From positions 558,001 to 622,000 of the forward strand of contig QFXC01000013.1 in NCBI GenBank assembly GCA_003349885.1: a stretch of DNA of 64,000 nt. Direction: 5' to 3'. Source of the DNA: an endosymbiont of Galathealinum brachiosum (GTDB taxonomy: Bacteria; Pseudomonadota; Gammaproteobacteria; SZUA-229). Below, piece by piece: positions 20,479 to 29,524 of the stretch; positions within the stretch are counted from its first letter, which is position 1; each line of letters opens with the position of its first letter. A program made the position numbers and the translations under genes. The notes below the pieces were generated by a model. The model made no database searches. It worked only from the letters and a program-made list of their open reading frames with translations, and was not told where the DNA came from.

Positions 20479-21825
20479 ATGAAAAAAATAACCCTTGGCA
20501 TAATGACTGCCTCCTGCCTGATATTTAACTTTCAGGCACACGCACAGGACGATGCACCTTATACATTTAACTTCGCACAGGCTCTGGAAACGGCTTCATC
20601 CCATGATCAGGATTTGCAGGCCGCCGAGTTTGCTTATCAAAGTTCAGTTGCGGGTCGTGGTTTAAGTAAAGCCGCTTTATTGCCTCAGTTAAATTTTTCA
20701 ACTTTTGTCAGTCATACAGAATCAAAAACTGAGAATAGCTCAAACGCGTTGATTTCAGATGGAACCATCGATTTCGATACCGAAGGTTACAACCTTTCCC
20801 TGAGCCAGTCACTTTACAACCACAGTTTATATAAAAAGCTTCAACAGACTGATATGGCAATTGCATCTGCTACCGCCACAGTAGAAGCAGCAAGACAGGA
20901 TTTAGTGGTTCGACTGGCAACCGCCTATTTCAATGCACTGGGAGCACAGGATAATTTAAAATTTGCCACCGCAGAAAAAGAAGCCATTGGCAAACAGCTG
21001 GAACAGTCACAGAAACGTTTTGAAGTGGGTTTAATTGCCATCACGGATGTAAAAGAAGCACAGGCCAGTTACGATACCTCTGTAGCTCAGGAAATAGATG
21101 CACAAAATATACTAGCTGCACAGTTCGAAGCATTAGCAGTCATCCTGGGCACTTATACTACAAGCATTGCCGCCATGAAAGAGGACATTCCTCTGTTAAT
21201 TCCCGAACCAGCCAGCATGATAAAATGGACTGAAAGCGCTGAACAAAACAATCTGGCGTTAAAAGCAGCCCAGTTTAATTACCAGGCATCTCAGAAGCAG
21301 GTGGATGCTGATCAATCTGAACACTACCCATATCTCGATCTGGTTGCTCAACATAATTACAACAGCCCTGATGGTGGTCGTTTCTCATATTCTGATTCAA
21401 CAGACACAGACATTAGAGTTCAGTTAACCATCCCTATTTATAGCGGTGGCTTTACCAGCTCTAAACATAAACAGTCTGTTGCATTAAAAGAGCAGGCACG
21501 TTCATTAAAAGAAAAAGCGAAACGTCAGACGCAACAGCAAACCCGTGACGCTTATCTGGGTGTTACTTCAACCATCGCTCAGGTTAAAGCACTAAAACAG
21601 GCACTGCTTTCAACTCAGGCAGCACACGAAGCAACTCAGGCCGGTTTTGAAGTTGGCACCCGTACAGCGATTGATGTGCTATCTACCTTACGTGAAGTCT
21701 ATCGAGCAGAACGTGATTATGCTCGTGCCCGTTACAACTACGTAATTAATACCTTACGTTTAAAACAGGCGGCTGGCACACTATCCATGGAAGATGGCCA
21801 GAACATTAATGCTTTTCTACAATAA
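20479..21825 (+). CDS. tolC: TolC family outer-membrane channel protein
   Basis: TolC forms the trimeric outer-membrane and periplasmic tunnel used by type I secretion and RND/ABC efflux systems. The 448-residue precursor has a clear Sec signal peptide (MKKITLG, hydrophobic core, AHAQ cleavage about residue 22). It has the two internally repeated TolC halves: LSLSQSLYN..., ARQDLVVRLATAYFNALGAQDNL and FEVGLIAITDVKEAQA in the first, and IRVQLTIPIYSGG and FEVGTRTAIDVLSTLREVYRAERDYARARYNYV in the second. It follows the PIMT-like gene and ends in a hairpin terminator. No inner-membrane partner pump is adjacent. Confidence 0.93.
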   Translation: MKKITLGIMTASCLIFNFQAHAQDDAPYTFNFAQALETASSHDQDLQAAEFAYQSSVAGRGLSKAALLPQLNFSTFVSHTESKTENSSNALISDGTIDFDTEGYNLSLSQSLYNHSLYKKLQQTDMAIASATATVEAARQDLVVRLATAYFNALGAQDNLKFATAEKEAIGKQLEQSQKRFEVGLIAITDVKEAQASYDTSVAQEIDAQNILAAQFEALAVILGTYTTSIAAMKEDIPLLIPEPASMIKWTESAEQNNLALKAAQFNYQASQKQVDADQSEHYPYLDLVAQHNYNSPDGGRFSYSDSTDTDIRVQLTIPIYSGGFTSSKHKQSVALKEQARSLKEKAKRQTQQQTRDAYLGVTSTIAQVKALKQALLSTQAAHEATQAGFEVGTRTAIDVLSTLREVYRAERDYARARYNYVINTLRLKQAAGTLSMEDGQNINAFLQ

Positions 21826-21853
21826 TTTTTTCTAAAATTTAATATTTTACTAA

Positions 21854-21890
21854 AGCAGATGAATAGGCCTGCCTTTTCATCTGCTATTTT
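21854..21890 (+). terminator. Intrinsic terminator after tolC
   Basis: A 10-base perfect stem, AGCAGATGAA (21854-21863) with TTCATCTGCT (21876-21885), is followed by ATTTT. It ends the PIMT-tolC transcript just before the LPS gene cluster. Confidence 0.8.
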
Positions 21891-21904
21891 ACAACCCGTT
21901 AAGA

Positions 21905-22849
21905 GTGTCTATTTTGATAAAGGCAGTTAAATTCAGCGACTACCTTGCACCTAAATACTGGCCTACCTGGTTTGCTCTGGCTATATTACGTCTGGTCGTT
22001 TTTCTCCCCTTACCCGTCATAGAAATATTCGGTGCCATACTGGGTAAATTAATTTATCTGGCAATGCCAGACAGACGCACCGTTGCAGATATTAATCTAC
22101 GCTTTGCGTTTCCTGATGCCGACGAAAAAGAAATTCTTCGTATGCGCAAACTCTGTTTTAAAAATATGGGTATCGCCGGTTTCGAGCTAGCGCTTAGCTG
22201 GTGGCAGGACAAACGCCTGCTTGAACTGTGCGAAGTAGAAGGCCTGGAAAATATCACCCGGCAACAGGAACAGGGCAAAGGCGTTATTATTTTAACCGCG
22301 CATTTTACCTGTCTGGAAATTGGCGGTCCTGTGCTTAACCATTACGTGCCCTTTCAGGTTATGTACAAACGGGCGCATAATAAATTGTTTGATGCCTTTA
22401 TGCGTTATCACCGTGCTCGTTTATATAAAGCCATTGTTGATTACCATAAACCTATATCGATGATTAAAGGTTTGAAAAAAGGCAATGCAGCCTGGTATGC
22501 ACCCGATCAGGATTTTCGCGGTAAAGATATGGTGTTTACACCCTTCTTTGGTGTGCAGGCATCTGCTTTAACCGCACCGGCACGCTTTGCACAAATGACC
22601 GGCGCTGCGGTTGTGCCTTATTATATAAAACGTAAAGATGCAGGCCAGGGTTACAAACTGGTAATATTGCCCGCACTGGAAAACTTCCCTACAGGTAATA
22701 CTGAAGAAGATGCGGTAATTGTTAACCAGACACTTGAGCATTTGATAATGCAAAACCCGGATCAGTATCTCTGGGTCCACAAACGTTATAAAAACAGGCC
22801 CGAAGGCGAAGCGGCGGTTTATCCTCAGAAGAAAAATAAATCTAAATGA
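21905..22849 (+). CDS. LpxL/HtrB-type lipid A lauroyl/myristoyl acyltransferase family protein
   Basis: This inner-membrane acyltransferase is expected to add a secondary acyl chain to Kdo-lipid A. The roughly 314-residue protein has an N-terminal membrane segment (about 21-50), the catalytic HX4E motif HFTCLE at H133/E138, and later blocks YAPDQDFRGKDMVFTPFFGVQA and YLWVHKRYKNRPEGE, all typical of LpxL/LpxM. The frame opens at a GTG (21905) without a good ribosome site. A TTG at 21914 has AAGAG about 8 bases upstream and would shorten the protein by three residues, so the start is uncertain. It is followed by waaA after 16 bases, a sensible lipid A/Kdo pairing. Confidence 0.87.
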   Translation: MSILIKAVKFSDYLAPKYWPTWFALAILRLVVFLPLPVIEIFGAILGKLIYLAMPDRRTVADINLRFAFPDADEKEILRMRKLCFKNMGIAGFELALSWWQDKRLLELCEVEGLENITRQQEQGKGVIILTAHFTCLEIGGPVLNHYVPFQVMYKRAHNKLFDAFMRYHRARLYKAIVDYHKPISMIKGLKKGNAAWYAPDQDFRGKDMVFTPFFGVQASALTAPARFAQMTGAAVVPYYIKRKDAGQGYKLVILPALENFPTGNTEEDAVIVNQTLEHLIMQNPDQYLWVHKRYKNRPEGEAAVYPQKKNKSK

Positions 22850-22865
22850 GCATTAAATTAAACAG

Positions 22866-24089
22866 ATGATATACCGACTTCTGACAATTGCTTTATGGCC
22901 CGTATTTTTCATATACACATTAAAAATTGCTCTGCGAGACAAATCATCCCGTTACTTTTTTCAACGACTGGGGTTTTCCTATCCTGCCCGAGCAGACAAA
23001 AACATCTGGATTCATTGTGCCTCGGTTGGTGAGGTCAATACTTATCTGCCATTACATATCGAATTACTCAAGCAGTTTCCCGACACACAATTTGTCATTA
23101 CTACCAATACCGTCACAGGTGCAAGCACCGTTAACCGACACAAACTTGAACGAACCCGTCATTGTTACTTACCCGTAGAATCCGCCTTTGCAATAAAACG
23201 TTTTTTCAAAGCGTGGCAGCCAACTCAATGCCTTATTATGGAAACCGAATTATGGCCCCTGTTATATCAACTGTGTCATATTAATAATATTTCAATTTCT
23301 ATTATTAATGCCCGTCTGTCTCATCGCACACTGTCTGCAAACAACTGGATTAAGTCACTTTACAAAACCAGTTTTTCTTATGTTGACAACATAATCTGTA
23401 AATCAGATATTGAATTAAATAATTTCATTTCACTTGGTGCATCCAGCACTCAACTATCAACGGGTGGAAACTTAAAATTTGTTCATACCCATAACGAACA
23501 AACTATCAAACCGATAAAACTTAACAACCAGCCTTACTGTGTTGCCGCATCCACCCATAACGATGAAGAGTTACAGTTAGCCAGGCTCTGGCAGAAACTT
23601 AACCCTGACATGTTGTTAGTAATTGTTCCACGGCACCCTAATCGAAGTAGCCAGATTCAAAAGCAACTGGACTCATTAAATACACGTTATGCCGTTCGCA
23701 GCCAGAACCAGGACATTAAGGCTGACACAAAGATATACCTTGCAGATACACTGGGCGAGTTATCTAATTTTATGGCCGGTGCCGAATTTGTGTTTATAGG
23801 TGGCTCGTTAATTAAACACGGTGGTCAGAATATTCTTGAATCTGCCCGTTTAGGCAAACTAACCTTGTGTGGCCCTCATATGTTTAACTTTAAAGACGAA
23901 GTTGAGTTCCTCCTTGATAACAACGCCTGTTTACAGGTTAAAAGTATAAATGAGTTAGAGCCTGTAATATCAGGCTACTTCAATAAACCTGAAAACTTCG
24001 TTTCAATTGCTAACAATGCTAAATACGCATTACAAAAACAGTCAACGATATTAGAAACCTATCTTTCTAAAATTCCTGAAGTGAAATGA
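22866..24089 (+). CDS. waaA: 3-deoxy-D-manno-octulosonic acid (Kdo) transferase WaaA
   Basis: WaaA (KdtA) transfers Kdo from CMP-Kdo to lipid IVA at the inner membrane. The 407-residue protein has an N-terminal membrane anchor, the catalytic region IWIHCASVGEVNTY with the conserved glutamate, ETELWPLLYQ, NARLSHRT, the GGNLKF block, and in the C-terminal GT-B domain FVFIGGSLIKHGGQNILESARLGKL. The gene lies between the LpxL-like acyltransferase and a TfoX-type ORF that overlaps its stop by 4 bases. A Kdo kinase gene is found about 5 kb away, consistent with a phosphorylated single-Kdo core. Confidence 0.93.
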   Translation: MIYRLLTIALWPVFFIYTLKIALRDKSSRYFFQRLGFSYPARADKNIWIHCASVGEVNTYLPLHIELLKQFPDTQFVITTNTVTGASTVNRHKLERTRHCYLPVESAFAIKRFFKAWQPTQCLIMETELWPLLYQLCHINNISISIINARLSHRTLSANNWIKSLYKTSFSYVDNIICKSDIELNNFISLGASSTQLSTGGNLKFVHTHNEQTIKPIKLNNQPYCVAASTHNDEELQLARLWQKLNPDMLLVIVPRHPNRSSQIQKQLDSLNTRYAVRSQNQDIKADTKIYLADTLGELSNFMAGAEFVFIGGSLIKHGGQNILESARLGKLTLCGPHMFNFKDEVEFLLDNNACLQVKSINELEPVISGYFNKPENFVSIANNAKYALQKQSTILETYLSKIPEVK

Positions 24090-24349
24090 ATATATGTGAT
24101 TTAAAAGGGCTGGGGCCAAAAAGTTCAGCAGAACTATTAACTATTGGCATTTCAACCGTTGATGAATTTAAACAGGCAGATGCATTTGAGATGTACCGTC
24201 TTTTAAAAGAGCATAATTCAAACACCAGTTTAAACATGCTTTACGCACTCGTCGGTGCTCAGGAGAATATTAACTGGCAAGATATAGCAAAAGAGCGGAA
24301 AGTTGAAATCCTTATGCGACTGGATGATATGGGGCTAGCACCTAAATAG
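24086..24349 (+). CDS. Stand-alone TfoX/Sxy C-terminal domain protein
   Basis: This 87-residue protein matches only the C-terminal helical domain of TfoX/Sxy: the LKGLGPKSSAELLTIGISTVDEFKQAD block resembles a helix-hairpin-helix and is followed by a MLYALVGA helix. The N-terminal TfoX domain is absent. TfoX proteins activate competence genes in some gammaproteobacteria, but stand-alone C-terminal domain proteins are common and uncharacterised. Its ATG overlaps the waaA stop by 4 bases, so translation is coupled, and the GNAT gene follows after 11 bases. Confidence 0.8.
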   Translation: MNICDLKGLGPKSSAELLTIGISTVDEFKQADAFEMYRLLKEHNSNTSLNMLYALVGAQENINWQDIAKERKVEILMRLDDMGLAPK

Positions 24350-24360
24350 AAGAAATAAAT

Positions 24361-24774
24361 ATGGATATACAATACAAAATAAACACAAGCATAACAACAG
24401 AACAATTTATAGACTTACTTAAAAGGTCAACATTGGCTGAACGTCGACCTGTCAATAATTATAAATGCATGCAAGGCATGATTAACAACAGTAACTTAAT
24501 TGTAAGCGCGTGGGACAAAGATAAACTCATTGGCATTGCTCGATCAATAAGCGATTTTCATTATGTCTGTTATCTGTCTGATTTAGCCATTGATAAAGAA
24601 TATCAGAAAAAGGGTATTGGCCTGAAACTACAGATATTCACTCAGGAACAACTCGGCCCGGAATGCAAACTCATATTAATATCCGCGCCGGATGCTAATC
24701 CTTATTATAAACACATTGGTTATATGCAGAATGAAAGATGTTGGGTATTAAACAGTGATAAAAAACTAAAATAA
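24361..24774 (+). CDS. GNAT family N-acetyltransferase
   Basis: This small 137-residue acetyltransferase of unknown substrate has the acetyl-CoA loop YQKKGIGLKLQ (about 80-90) preceded by the DLAIDKEY strand and followed by ILISAPDANPYYKHIGY. The last block is the motif B region with the FYxxxGF-type sequence. It is the third gene of the waaA-tfoX-GNAT run and converges with the hemerythrin gene. Confidence 0.85.
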   Translation: MDIQYKINTSITTEQFIDLLKRSTLAERRPVNNYKCMQGMINNSNLIVSAWDKDKLIGIARSISDFHYVCYLSDLAIDKEYQKKGIGLKLQIFTQEQLGPECKLILISAPDANPYYKHIGYMQNERCWVLNSDKKLK

Positions 24775-24813
24775 AATACTCAGTTATGAAGAGCAAACAA
24801 TAGATTAATTTAT

Positions 24814-25230
24814 TTATAAATCTTTTACATAACCTTCATATTGAAGATATGATTTAAAATTAATATCTCCTTTTAAAATATCATCGATTAAAAACCTGGC
24901 CATACCATCAAAGCATTTACTTAAATCATGCTCCGTTTCAATACCTTCACAAATACGTTTTGTCGTTTCTACCTGAACAAGCAACTCGCGATGATACTTT
25001 TTATGCTCTTCTAATTCCGGATATTTCACTTCTAATAAATATTTCTCTTCTCTTTCAAAATGATCATTAGCTTCTTTTAAAAGTGAAGTTAATAGTTGTA
25101 CACATTTTTTATTATCACCCTCTTCAATTGCTTTTCTGGTATTCAGCATAATACTTAACAACCTCTTATGATCATCATCAATAAACTGAACACCAATTTC
25201 AAAAAAGTCGTGCCATGACAAATCATTCAT
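24814..25230 (-). CDS. Bacteriohemerythrin-like protein with one altered iron ligand position
   Basis: The 138-residue single-domain hemerythrin is expected to bind O2 at a di-iron site in a four-helix bundle. Ligand positions seen are H21 (FIDDDHKRL), H57 and E61 (DHFEREE), H76 and H80 (EEHKKYH) and D122. At the place of the usual last histidine (HIxxxD) the sequence reads DILKGD, so position 117 is Asp instead of His. The bundle should still fold, but the iron site or its O2 chemistry may differ. It is a leftward single gene with a GGTGATCC-type ribosome region upstream. Confidence 0.8.
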   Translation of the reverse strand: MNDLSWHDFFEIGVQFIDDDHKRLLSIMLNTRKAIEEGDNKKCVQLLTSLLKEANDHFEREEKYLLEVKYPELEEHKKYHRELLVQVETTKRICEGIETEHDLSKCFDGMARFLIDDILKGDINFKSYLQYEGYVKDL

Positions 25231-25497
25231 GGGTGGATCACCTTTCAGGATTTACTAATCAATTCATGCTAATTATAGCATTAGTAAAAAACACGCTACG
25301 ATACTCATTTTTTATTTATGACCCTGACTTAATAATGATTCTAATTTAGTAATTTAGAATATTTGATAATTTTACAATGAATTATAAAACACTGATTCAC
25401 CTACAAAACCCATGGTTGCAACGTTTTTTAAAGCCGACTATATTGATCAGGAATTAAAACGTACTTTACAAGCCAGCTCTCCCCCGGGGTTTCGTTT

Positions 25498-27153
25498 ATG
25501 TTGTTATTAAGCAGTGGCCGATTCGTTGACCTTTCAACGAATCGCGCCAAGTTTCATGCGTTAAAGAATCATGGGCCTGCTCCCTATGCAGGGCATAAAG
25601 CACTCTACCCGTTGGTAGACGTGATTTATCGGTACTGCGATGAAAACAATAATCCCAAACATGGCAGCACTGAACACGACTACCGCTATTCCGGTTACAC
25701 TTTGAAGACGATTCAACAGGCAAAAGACTGGAGCATTGAAGAAAAAGCTGAATTAGCCTGCTGGATTACGAAAGACATACAGGCAAACACAATAGAAACA
25801 GCACGCCGTCGCCTGGTTAACAAACAAAGTCAGATTACGGCCAAACACTACACTGCACCTCAACGCCTCTACAGTCTGTTAACTCAACGCCTACAAAAAC
25901 TGCCCCTGCATCGCGCCAATACACAACAATGGATCTCGACCATAAATAATATGCAAAAATCTGGCATTCGACAGGAAGAGCTAGTCTGGTCAGGTTTAAC
26001 ATGCTTTTTATCTAAACAAAACAGCGAACATATATTGAGCAAGCAAGAAATCCTTAACGCCATAAATTTTAAAAATATTCATATAGAATTAAGCGCAGAA
26101 CAAATACAGGGAAAAGATGGTGGCCTGGGTTTTAAAGAAGTAGCACAGCGCATGCCTCATCAGGCCGTATATCGCGCAGCATTAAAACTGGATAATAGCT
26201 GTCACTGTATTTTGCGATACATCGATGACACCTGTAACTATCGAGTAGGTGTTGTTAAAACGCTCAACTACGATCATCACATGTCATTAAATAAATACTG
26301 GTTTGCATTAGACAATTACGGTCGCGCCATTATCGATAAAAATAATAGCAGCCTGTATTACAATAATAGCGAAGAAGCCAAAACCGCTGCTAATCAACAT
26401 GCCCGTGACTCTTTAGGTATTCATAGCGGCACTCATTTTAATACACATTACGATCACCTCACCCTGTTTGGTGGCAACCACTACCGAGAATGGATTATCA
26501 GCCTGCCAGACTACCCTCGCACTTTTTTTGGCGCGCATTATTTTGACCATAATATTCTGGCCCATATCCGCACCACAATCCGTCGCGACAATAAAGGCCG
26601 AAAATTATTATTTATAGAAGAAGTGCAAAGTGACTGGCACCAAAATGGCCGCACCCATGGCTACGATACAAACTACTGGGGAAAAGTTGCTAACGCTCCC
26701 TTTAAAAAAGAGTGGCCAGCACTGGCTGCCAAATTAATATTAATTCAGGCTAGTCAGAATGGTTTTGATGGCATTGCCTGGCCACAGGGTAATATTCAGG
26801 AAACCCGTTACAACAAAAGTCTGCAGGCCATTAAACGCCATTACGATATAGAAATTCCAAAATCATTAAATCGTCTGGGTAAAACCTTTTCATGCACAGT
26901 AGAACTCACACATATAGACACCCGTGATCCATGGTTAAATCTGGTAAAGAAAAACAATAAATGGCAGGTCAGCGATGGCAGCGGAAAATTTCAAACAAAA
27001 GATAAATACCATAGTCGCGATGAAGCCATGATGGTGCTACACCGCCACTGTAAAACCATTCAACTGAAAGTGAATAGCTTTATCATTAATAAAACACTGC
27101 GAAGAAAAATAGCCAATCATGGTTTGCCTTTGTTTGGGGACATGATTGAGTAA
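25498..27153 (+). CDS. Stand-alone protein with phage large-polyvalent-protein-like region
   Basis: I do not recognise a function for this 551-residue protein. Its C-terminal half contains blocks typical of large polyvalent proteins and MuF-type fusions of phages and conjugative elements. These are YREWIISLPDY (about 329-339), HNILAHIR (about 351-358), LLFIEEVQSDWHQNGR (about 370-385), and APFKKEWPALAAKLILIQ with NGFDGIAWPQGNIQETRYNKS (about 400-441). The N-terminal 200 residues are Lys/Gln-rich and unassigned. No signal peptide or membrane helix is seen. No capsid, integrase or transfer gene is next to it. The start used is the ATG at 25498 with GGGGT about 7 bases upstream; an out-of-frame small ORF (25412-25510) runs into it and may be a displaced N-terminus. 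Confidence 0.6.
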   Translation: MLLLSSGRFVDLSTNRAKFHALKNHGPAPYAGHKALYPLVDVIYRYCDENNNPKHGSTEHDYRYSGYTLKTIQQAKDWSIEEKAELACWITKDIQANTIETARRRLVNKQSQITAKHYTAPQRLYSLLTQRLQKLPLHRANTQQWISTINNMQKSGIRQEELVWSGLTCFLSKQNSEHILSKQEILNAINFKNIHIELSAEQIQGKDGGLGFKEVAQRMPHQAVYRAALKLDNSCHCILRYIDDTCNYRVGVVKTLNYDHHMSLNKYWFALDNYGRAIIDKNNSSLYYNNSEEAKTAANQHARDSLGIHSGTHFNTHYDHLTLFGGNHYREWIISLPDYPRTFFGAHYFDHNILAHIRTTIRRDNKGRKLLFIEEVQSDWHQNGRTHGYDTNYWGKVANAPFKKEWPALAAKLILIQASQNGFDGIAWPQGNIQETRYNKSLQAIKRHYDIEIPKSLNRLGKTFSCTVELTHIDTRDPWLNLVKKNNKWQVSDGSGKFQTKDKYHSRDEAMMVLHRHCKTIQLKVNSFIINKTLRRKIANHGLPLFGDMIE

Positions 27154-27252
27154 GTTATAAACAGGGGTAGAGATCAAAACCCTCTAATATTACCAACAAT
27201 TGTTCTCTAAACCTGTTTATTCTGTTTTTTTCCATTAGATGCCATGAACTGA

Positions 27253-27618
27253 CTATGCTTCTGTTATGACTTTATCTTTAGTAAAAAACAGTAGACCACC
27301 TGCTATTCCTAGAGGAAAAACAAATAACGCCTGACTAAAACCAAAAAACAGAATTGGTAGAAAACCTAAGACTATGAGTAAGACGCTATTTATTAATTTG
27401 TTACTCTTATCACGTATAAGTAGAAAACAAATTATTGCACCAGAAACACCAACTATTAAATGTATATCTGAGATCATATAAAATCGATCCACGGATGCTT
27501 GTGAATAGCGACCATCTCCGCTACTCATTAATGATTGCGTTAGAAAATAAATATAAATTGCATAATCAAATGATGCGATTGTTCCAAGCATTGCTAATAC
27601 AGTTGCGGATTTTTTCAT
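27253..27618 (-). CDS. Hypothetical four-helix membrane protein
   Basis: No family is recognised. The 121-residue product has a basic start (MKKSATVLAM) and about four hydrophobic segments: residues 5-28, 52-67 (IHLIVGVSGAIICFLLI), 75-93 (LINSVLLIVLGFLPILFF) and 95-112. It is likely an inner-membrane protein with little outside the bilayer. An AAGGGAAT ribosome site stands a few bases before the ATG, supporting translation. It lies in the low-conservation stretch between the polyvalent-like gene and kdkA. Confidence 0.5.
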   Translation of the reverse strand: MKKSATVLAMLGTIASFDYAIYIYFLTQSLMSSGDGRYSQASVDRFYMISDIHLIVGVSGAIICFLLIRDKSNKLINSVLLIVLGFLPILFFGFSQALFVFPLGIAGGLLFFTKDKVITEA

Positions 27619-27660
27619 TTTTATTCCCTTAAATTATGGAAATTATTTCCATAATAAATT

Positions 27661-27921
27661 TCATAACCATCGAAATTCAAACATCTTATTTCTTACACAT
27701 ATCTTTGCCGTGATAGCAACGCCATTCCAGCTTCCACTTACATTGGTTGTTGTTACTGTATAAGCACCTGCAGCTGTACCACATGCCCGTTTTCTATTTG
27801 GCGTTGAAGTTTGCCATATAACCTCTGCTACACCGTTTGCATCACTTACACCACTGATTAGCGTTACACTTTCCGGCCCGGCAAAATCACTTATACACAC
27901 CTTAAAACACCTTTTTCTAGT
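27661..27921 (-). pseudogene. Remnant of an Ig-like/Big-type domain protein
   Basis: About 80 codons encode a fragment with the look of a bacterial Ig-like repeat: GVSDANGVAEVIWQTSTPNR, then AGAYTVTTTNVSGSWNGV. An in-frame stop occurs just upstream (27922-27924), no convincing start or ribosome site is present, and the C-terminal end (MFEFRWL) does not look natural. It is best read as the leftover end of a larger surface or secreted protein gene, though the exact parent is not identifiable from sequence alone. Confidence 0.4.
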
Positions 27922-28080
27922 TCAAAAATATCATGCCTGATTTGAAAAATATGTGACATGCAATACTTAAAATTCAAATATGGCACAGGCAGTTGAATTA
28001 CCGATTGAGTAAAACAGAAAATAAATTTGAATTATGCTGTTTTCGGGGGGCAGTATTAATACCACACCCCGAACATAAAT

Positions 28081-28632
28081 TCATTTACGATCAAAATGAT
28101 AAATTGAATCTTTCAGGTATTTACTAGCTTTCCAGCTGGTATATGTGGTTTTAAGATGGTTGCCCTTATTTGAAATTTCATGTGTGATTTTGTGTATGTG
28201 ATTCTGCCCTGACTTACATAATGCTGTGGTCATATCACAGTCATAAATCAGCCTGTTTGATGTGCTTAATGGGTTAGCTAACATTTCTGGCTGATTTTGC
28301 TTTACACAATAATGCGTCGCTTTAACCTCAGAGCACGCAACATCTTTGCAGTGATACATCGAAACCATTTCTTTTTTTGTATCAGGAAGAAGCGTTTCCT
28401 GCACCGTGCTGCCTTTTCCAACCAGTTTGAAATTCATTGCAACAACATCTGTACCAACCAGAGGTGCAACCAGTTTATGTTTAGTTGCTTTTCCCTGTTG
28501 TTTATCCGCTGATAACACCCACTCACCTTCCAGTGTTTTTGTTGTGCTGTATATTTGCATGGCATTATCGGAATAACAGGGCCTGCTCAGAACAGTGACC
28601 GCCGTAATGAGTAAAAATATAAATTTTGTCAT
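28081..28632 (-). CDS. Hypothetical secreted/periplasmic protein, cysteine-containing
   Basis: The 183-residue product has a Sec signal peptide (MTKFIFLLITAVTVLSRPCYS, cleavage about residue 21). The mature part has five cysteines (C94, C99, C108, C131 and C138 in mid-protein), which suggests disulfides in the periplasm. Strand-rich segments such as GEWVLSADKQ and NHLKTTYTSWKASK are seen, but no family is recognised. A GGAG ribosome site lies 8 bases before the ATG. The gene is leftward and stands alone between the Ig-like remnant and kdkA. Confidence 0.6.
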   Translation of the reverse strand: MTKFIFLLITAVTVLSRPCYSDNAMQIYSTTKTLEGEWVLSADKQQGKATKHKLVAPLVGTDVVAMNFKLVGKGSTVQETLLPDTKKEMVSMYHCKDVACSEVKATHYCVKQNQPEMLANPLSTSNRLIYDCDMTTALCKSGQNHIHKITHEISNKGNHLKTTYTSWKASKYLKDSIYHFDRK

Positions 28633-28759
28633 TTCGAATTCTCCTTTCTGACTTTCTCAGGAGTACCATTATAAACCCAATTAAGCTTACAAATAGCTTT
28701 ACCCAGGCACCTGCAAAATGCGGTTTAATTCGAAGAGGTAACTCTAAGTTGTCTCTGGG

Positions 28760-29524
28760 TTATTCAGCGTATGCTTTCAGGAGTTGCTGCCAGTTATCTT
28801 CATTGAAGTAATATTGTTGATGTATCGATTGCTGCTTCACTAACGATCGCTTAAGCCGCTGTAGATTTTCCTCTTTCCATAAGGCATTTTCCGGCTGATC
28901 GTCTCTTAACTCACCTTTATCAAAATCAATCAGATAGACAGTGGACTGCGCATTCAGCAATATATTGTTGGCATTCAAATCTGCATGATAAACACCCGCG
29001 TTATGAAAACGCCGAATGCATTGCCCGACAGCCTGCCAGACGTTGTCTTCTATTTCTTGCTGACTCAGGATGTAATCCAGTGTTTCAACATCCGGCAGTC
29101 GCTCAATCAATATCTGCGCATGATATAAAGGACTGTAACTGAAAGGATAACGGCAGATAGAAGCGGCAACAGGCCGTGGCACAGGCAAACCCTGTTTAAA
29201 CATCCACTGCAATAAACGCCATTCTTTAATAGACCGGGTATTTTCATGACTCAGGCTGATATAGGTTTGCCGGTTTAGTCGGGCAACTAGTCCGCCACGC
29301 ATATATTTACGGTATACAGCCGATATTTCACCCAGCTCGACGAACCAGGCCTGGCCACGCCCGCCACTCGTAATAAGCTGATAATTATCTGCCTGCTTGA
29401 GTATATCCCGACTTAATAAGCTGGCTTCAGGTGAGCGTAATAGTTCAGAGTCATACAGCAAAAAACAGCCCTTTTTATCTGTACAATAACTCTCATTACT
29501 CTGGTTTATATGTTTCTGGCTCAA
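28760..29524 (-). CDS. kdkA: 3-deoxy-D-manno-octulosonic acid kinase (KdkA)
   Basis: KdkA phosphorylates the Kdo residue of Kdo-lipid IVA at O-4 on the cytoplasmic face of the inner membrane. The 254-residue protein has the family's N-terminal block (GRGQAWFVELG, YMRGGLVARL) and a kinase-like catalytic loop VYHADLNANNILL, with the metal motif YLIDFDKGELR near residue 200. The length is typical (about 240). WaaA is present in the window, which agrees with a Kdo-phosphate core as in Haemophilus-like LPS. The gene is leftward and its upstream side is the DnaA-box-bearing gap. Confidence 0.9.
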   Translation of the reverse strand: MSQKHINQSNESYCTDKKGCFLLYDSELLRSPEASLLSRDILKQADNYQLITSGGRGQAWFVELGEISAVYRKYMRGGLVARLNRQTYISLSHENTRSIKEWRLLQWMFKQGLPVPRPVAASICRYPFSYSPLYHAQILIERLPDVETLDYILSQQEIEDNVWQAVGQCIRRFHNAGVYHADLNANNILLNAQSTVYLIDFDKGELRDDQPENALWKEENLQRLKRSLVKQQSIHQQYYFNEDNWQQLLKAYAE

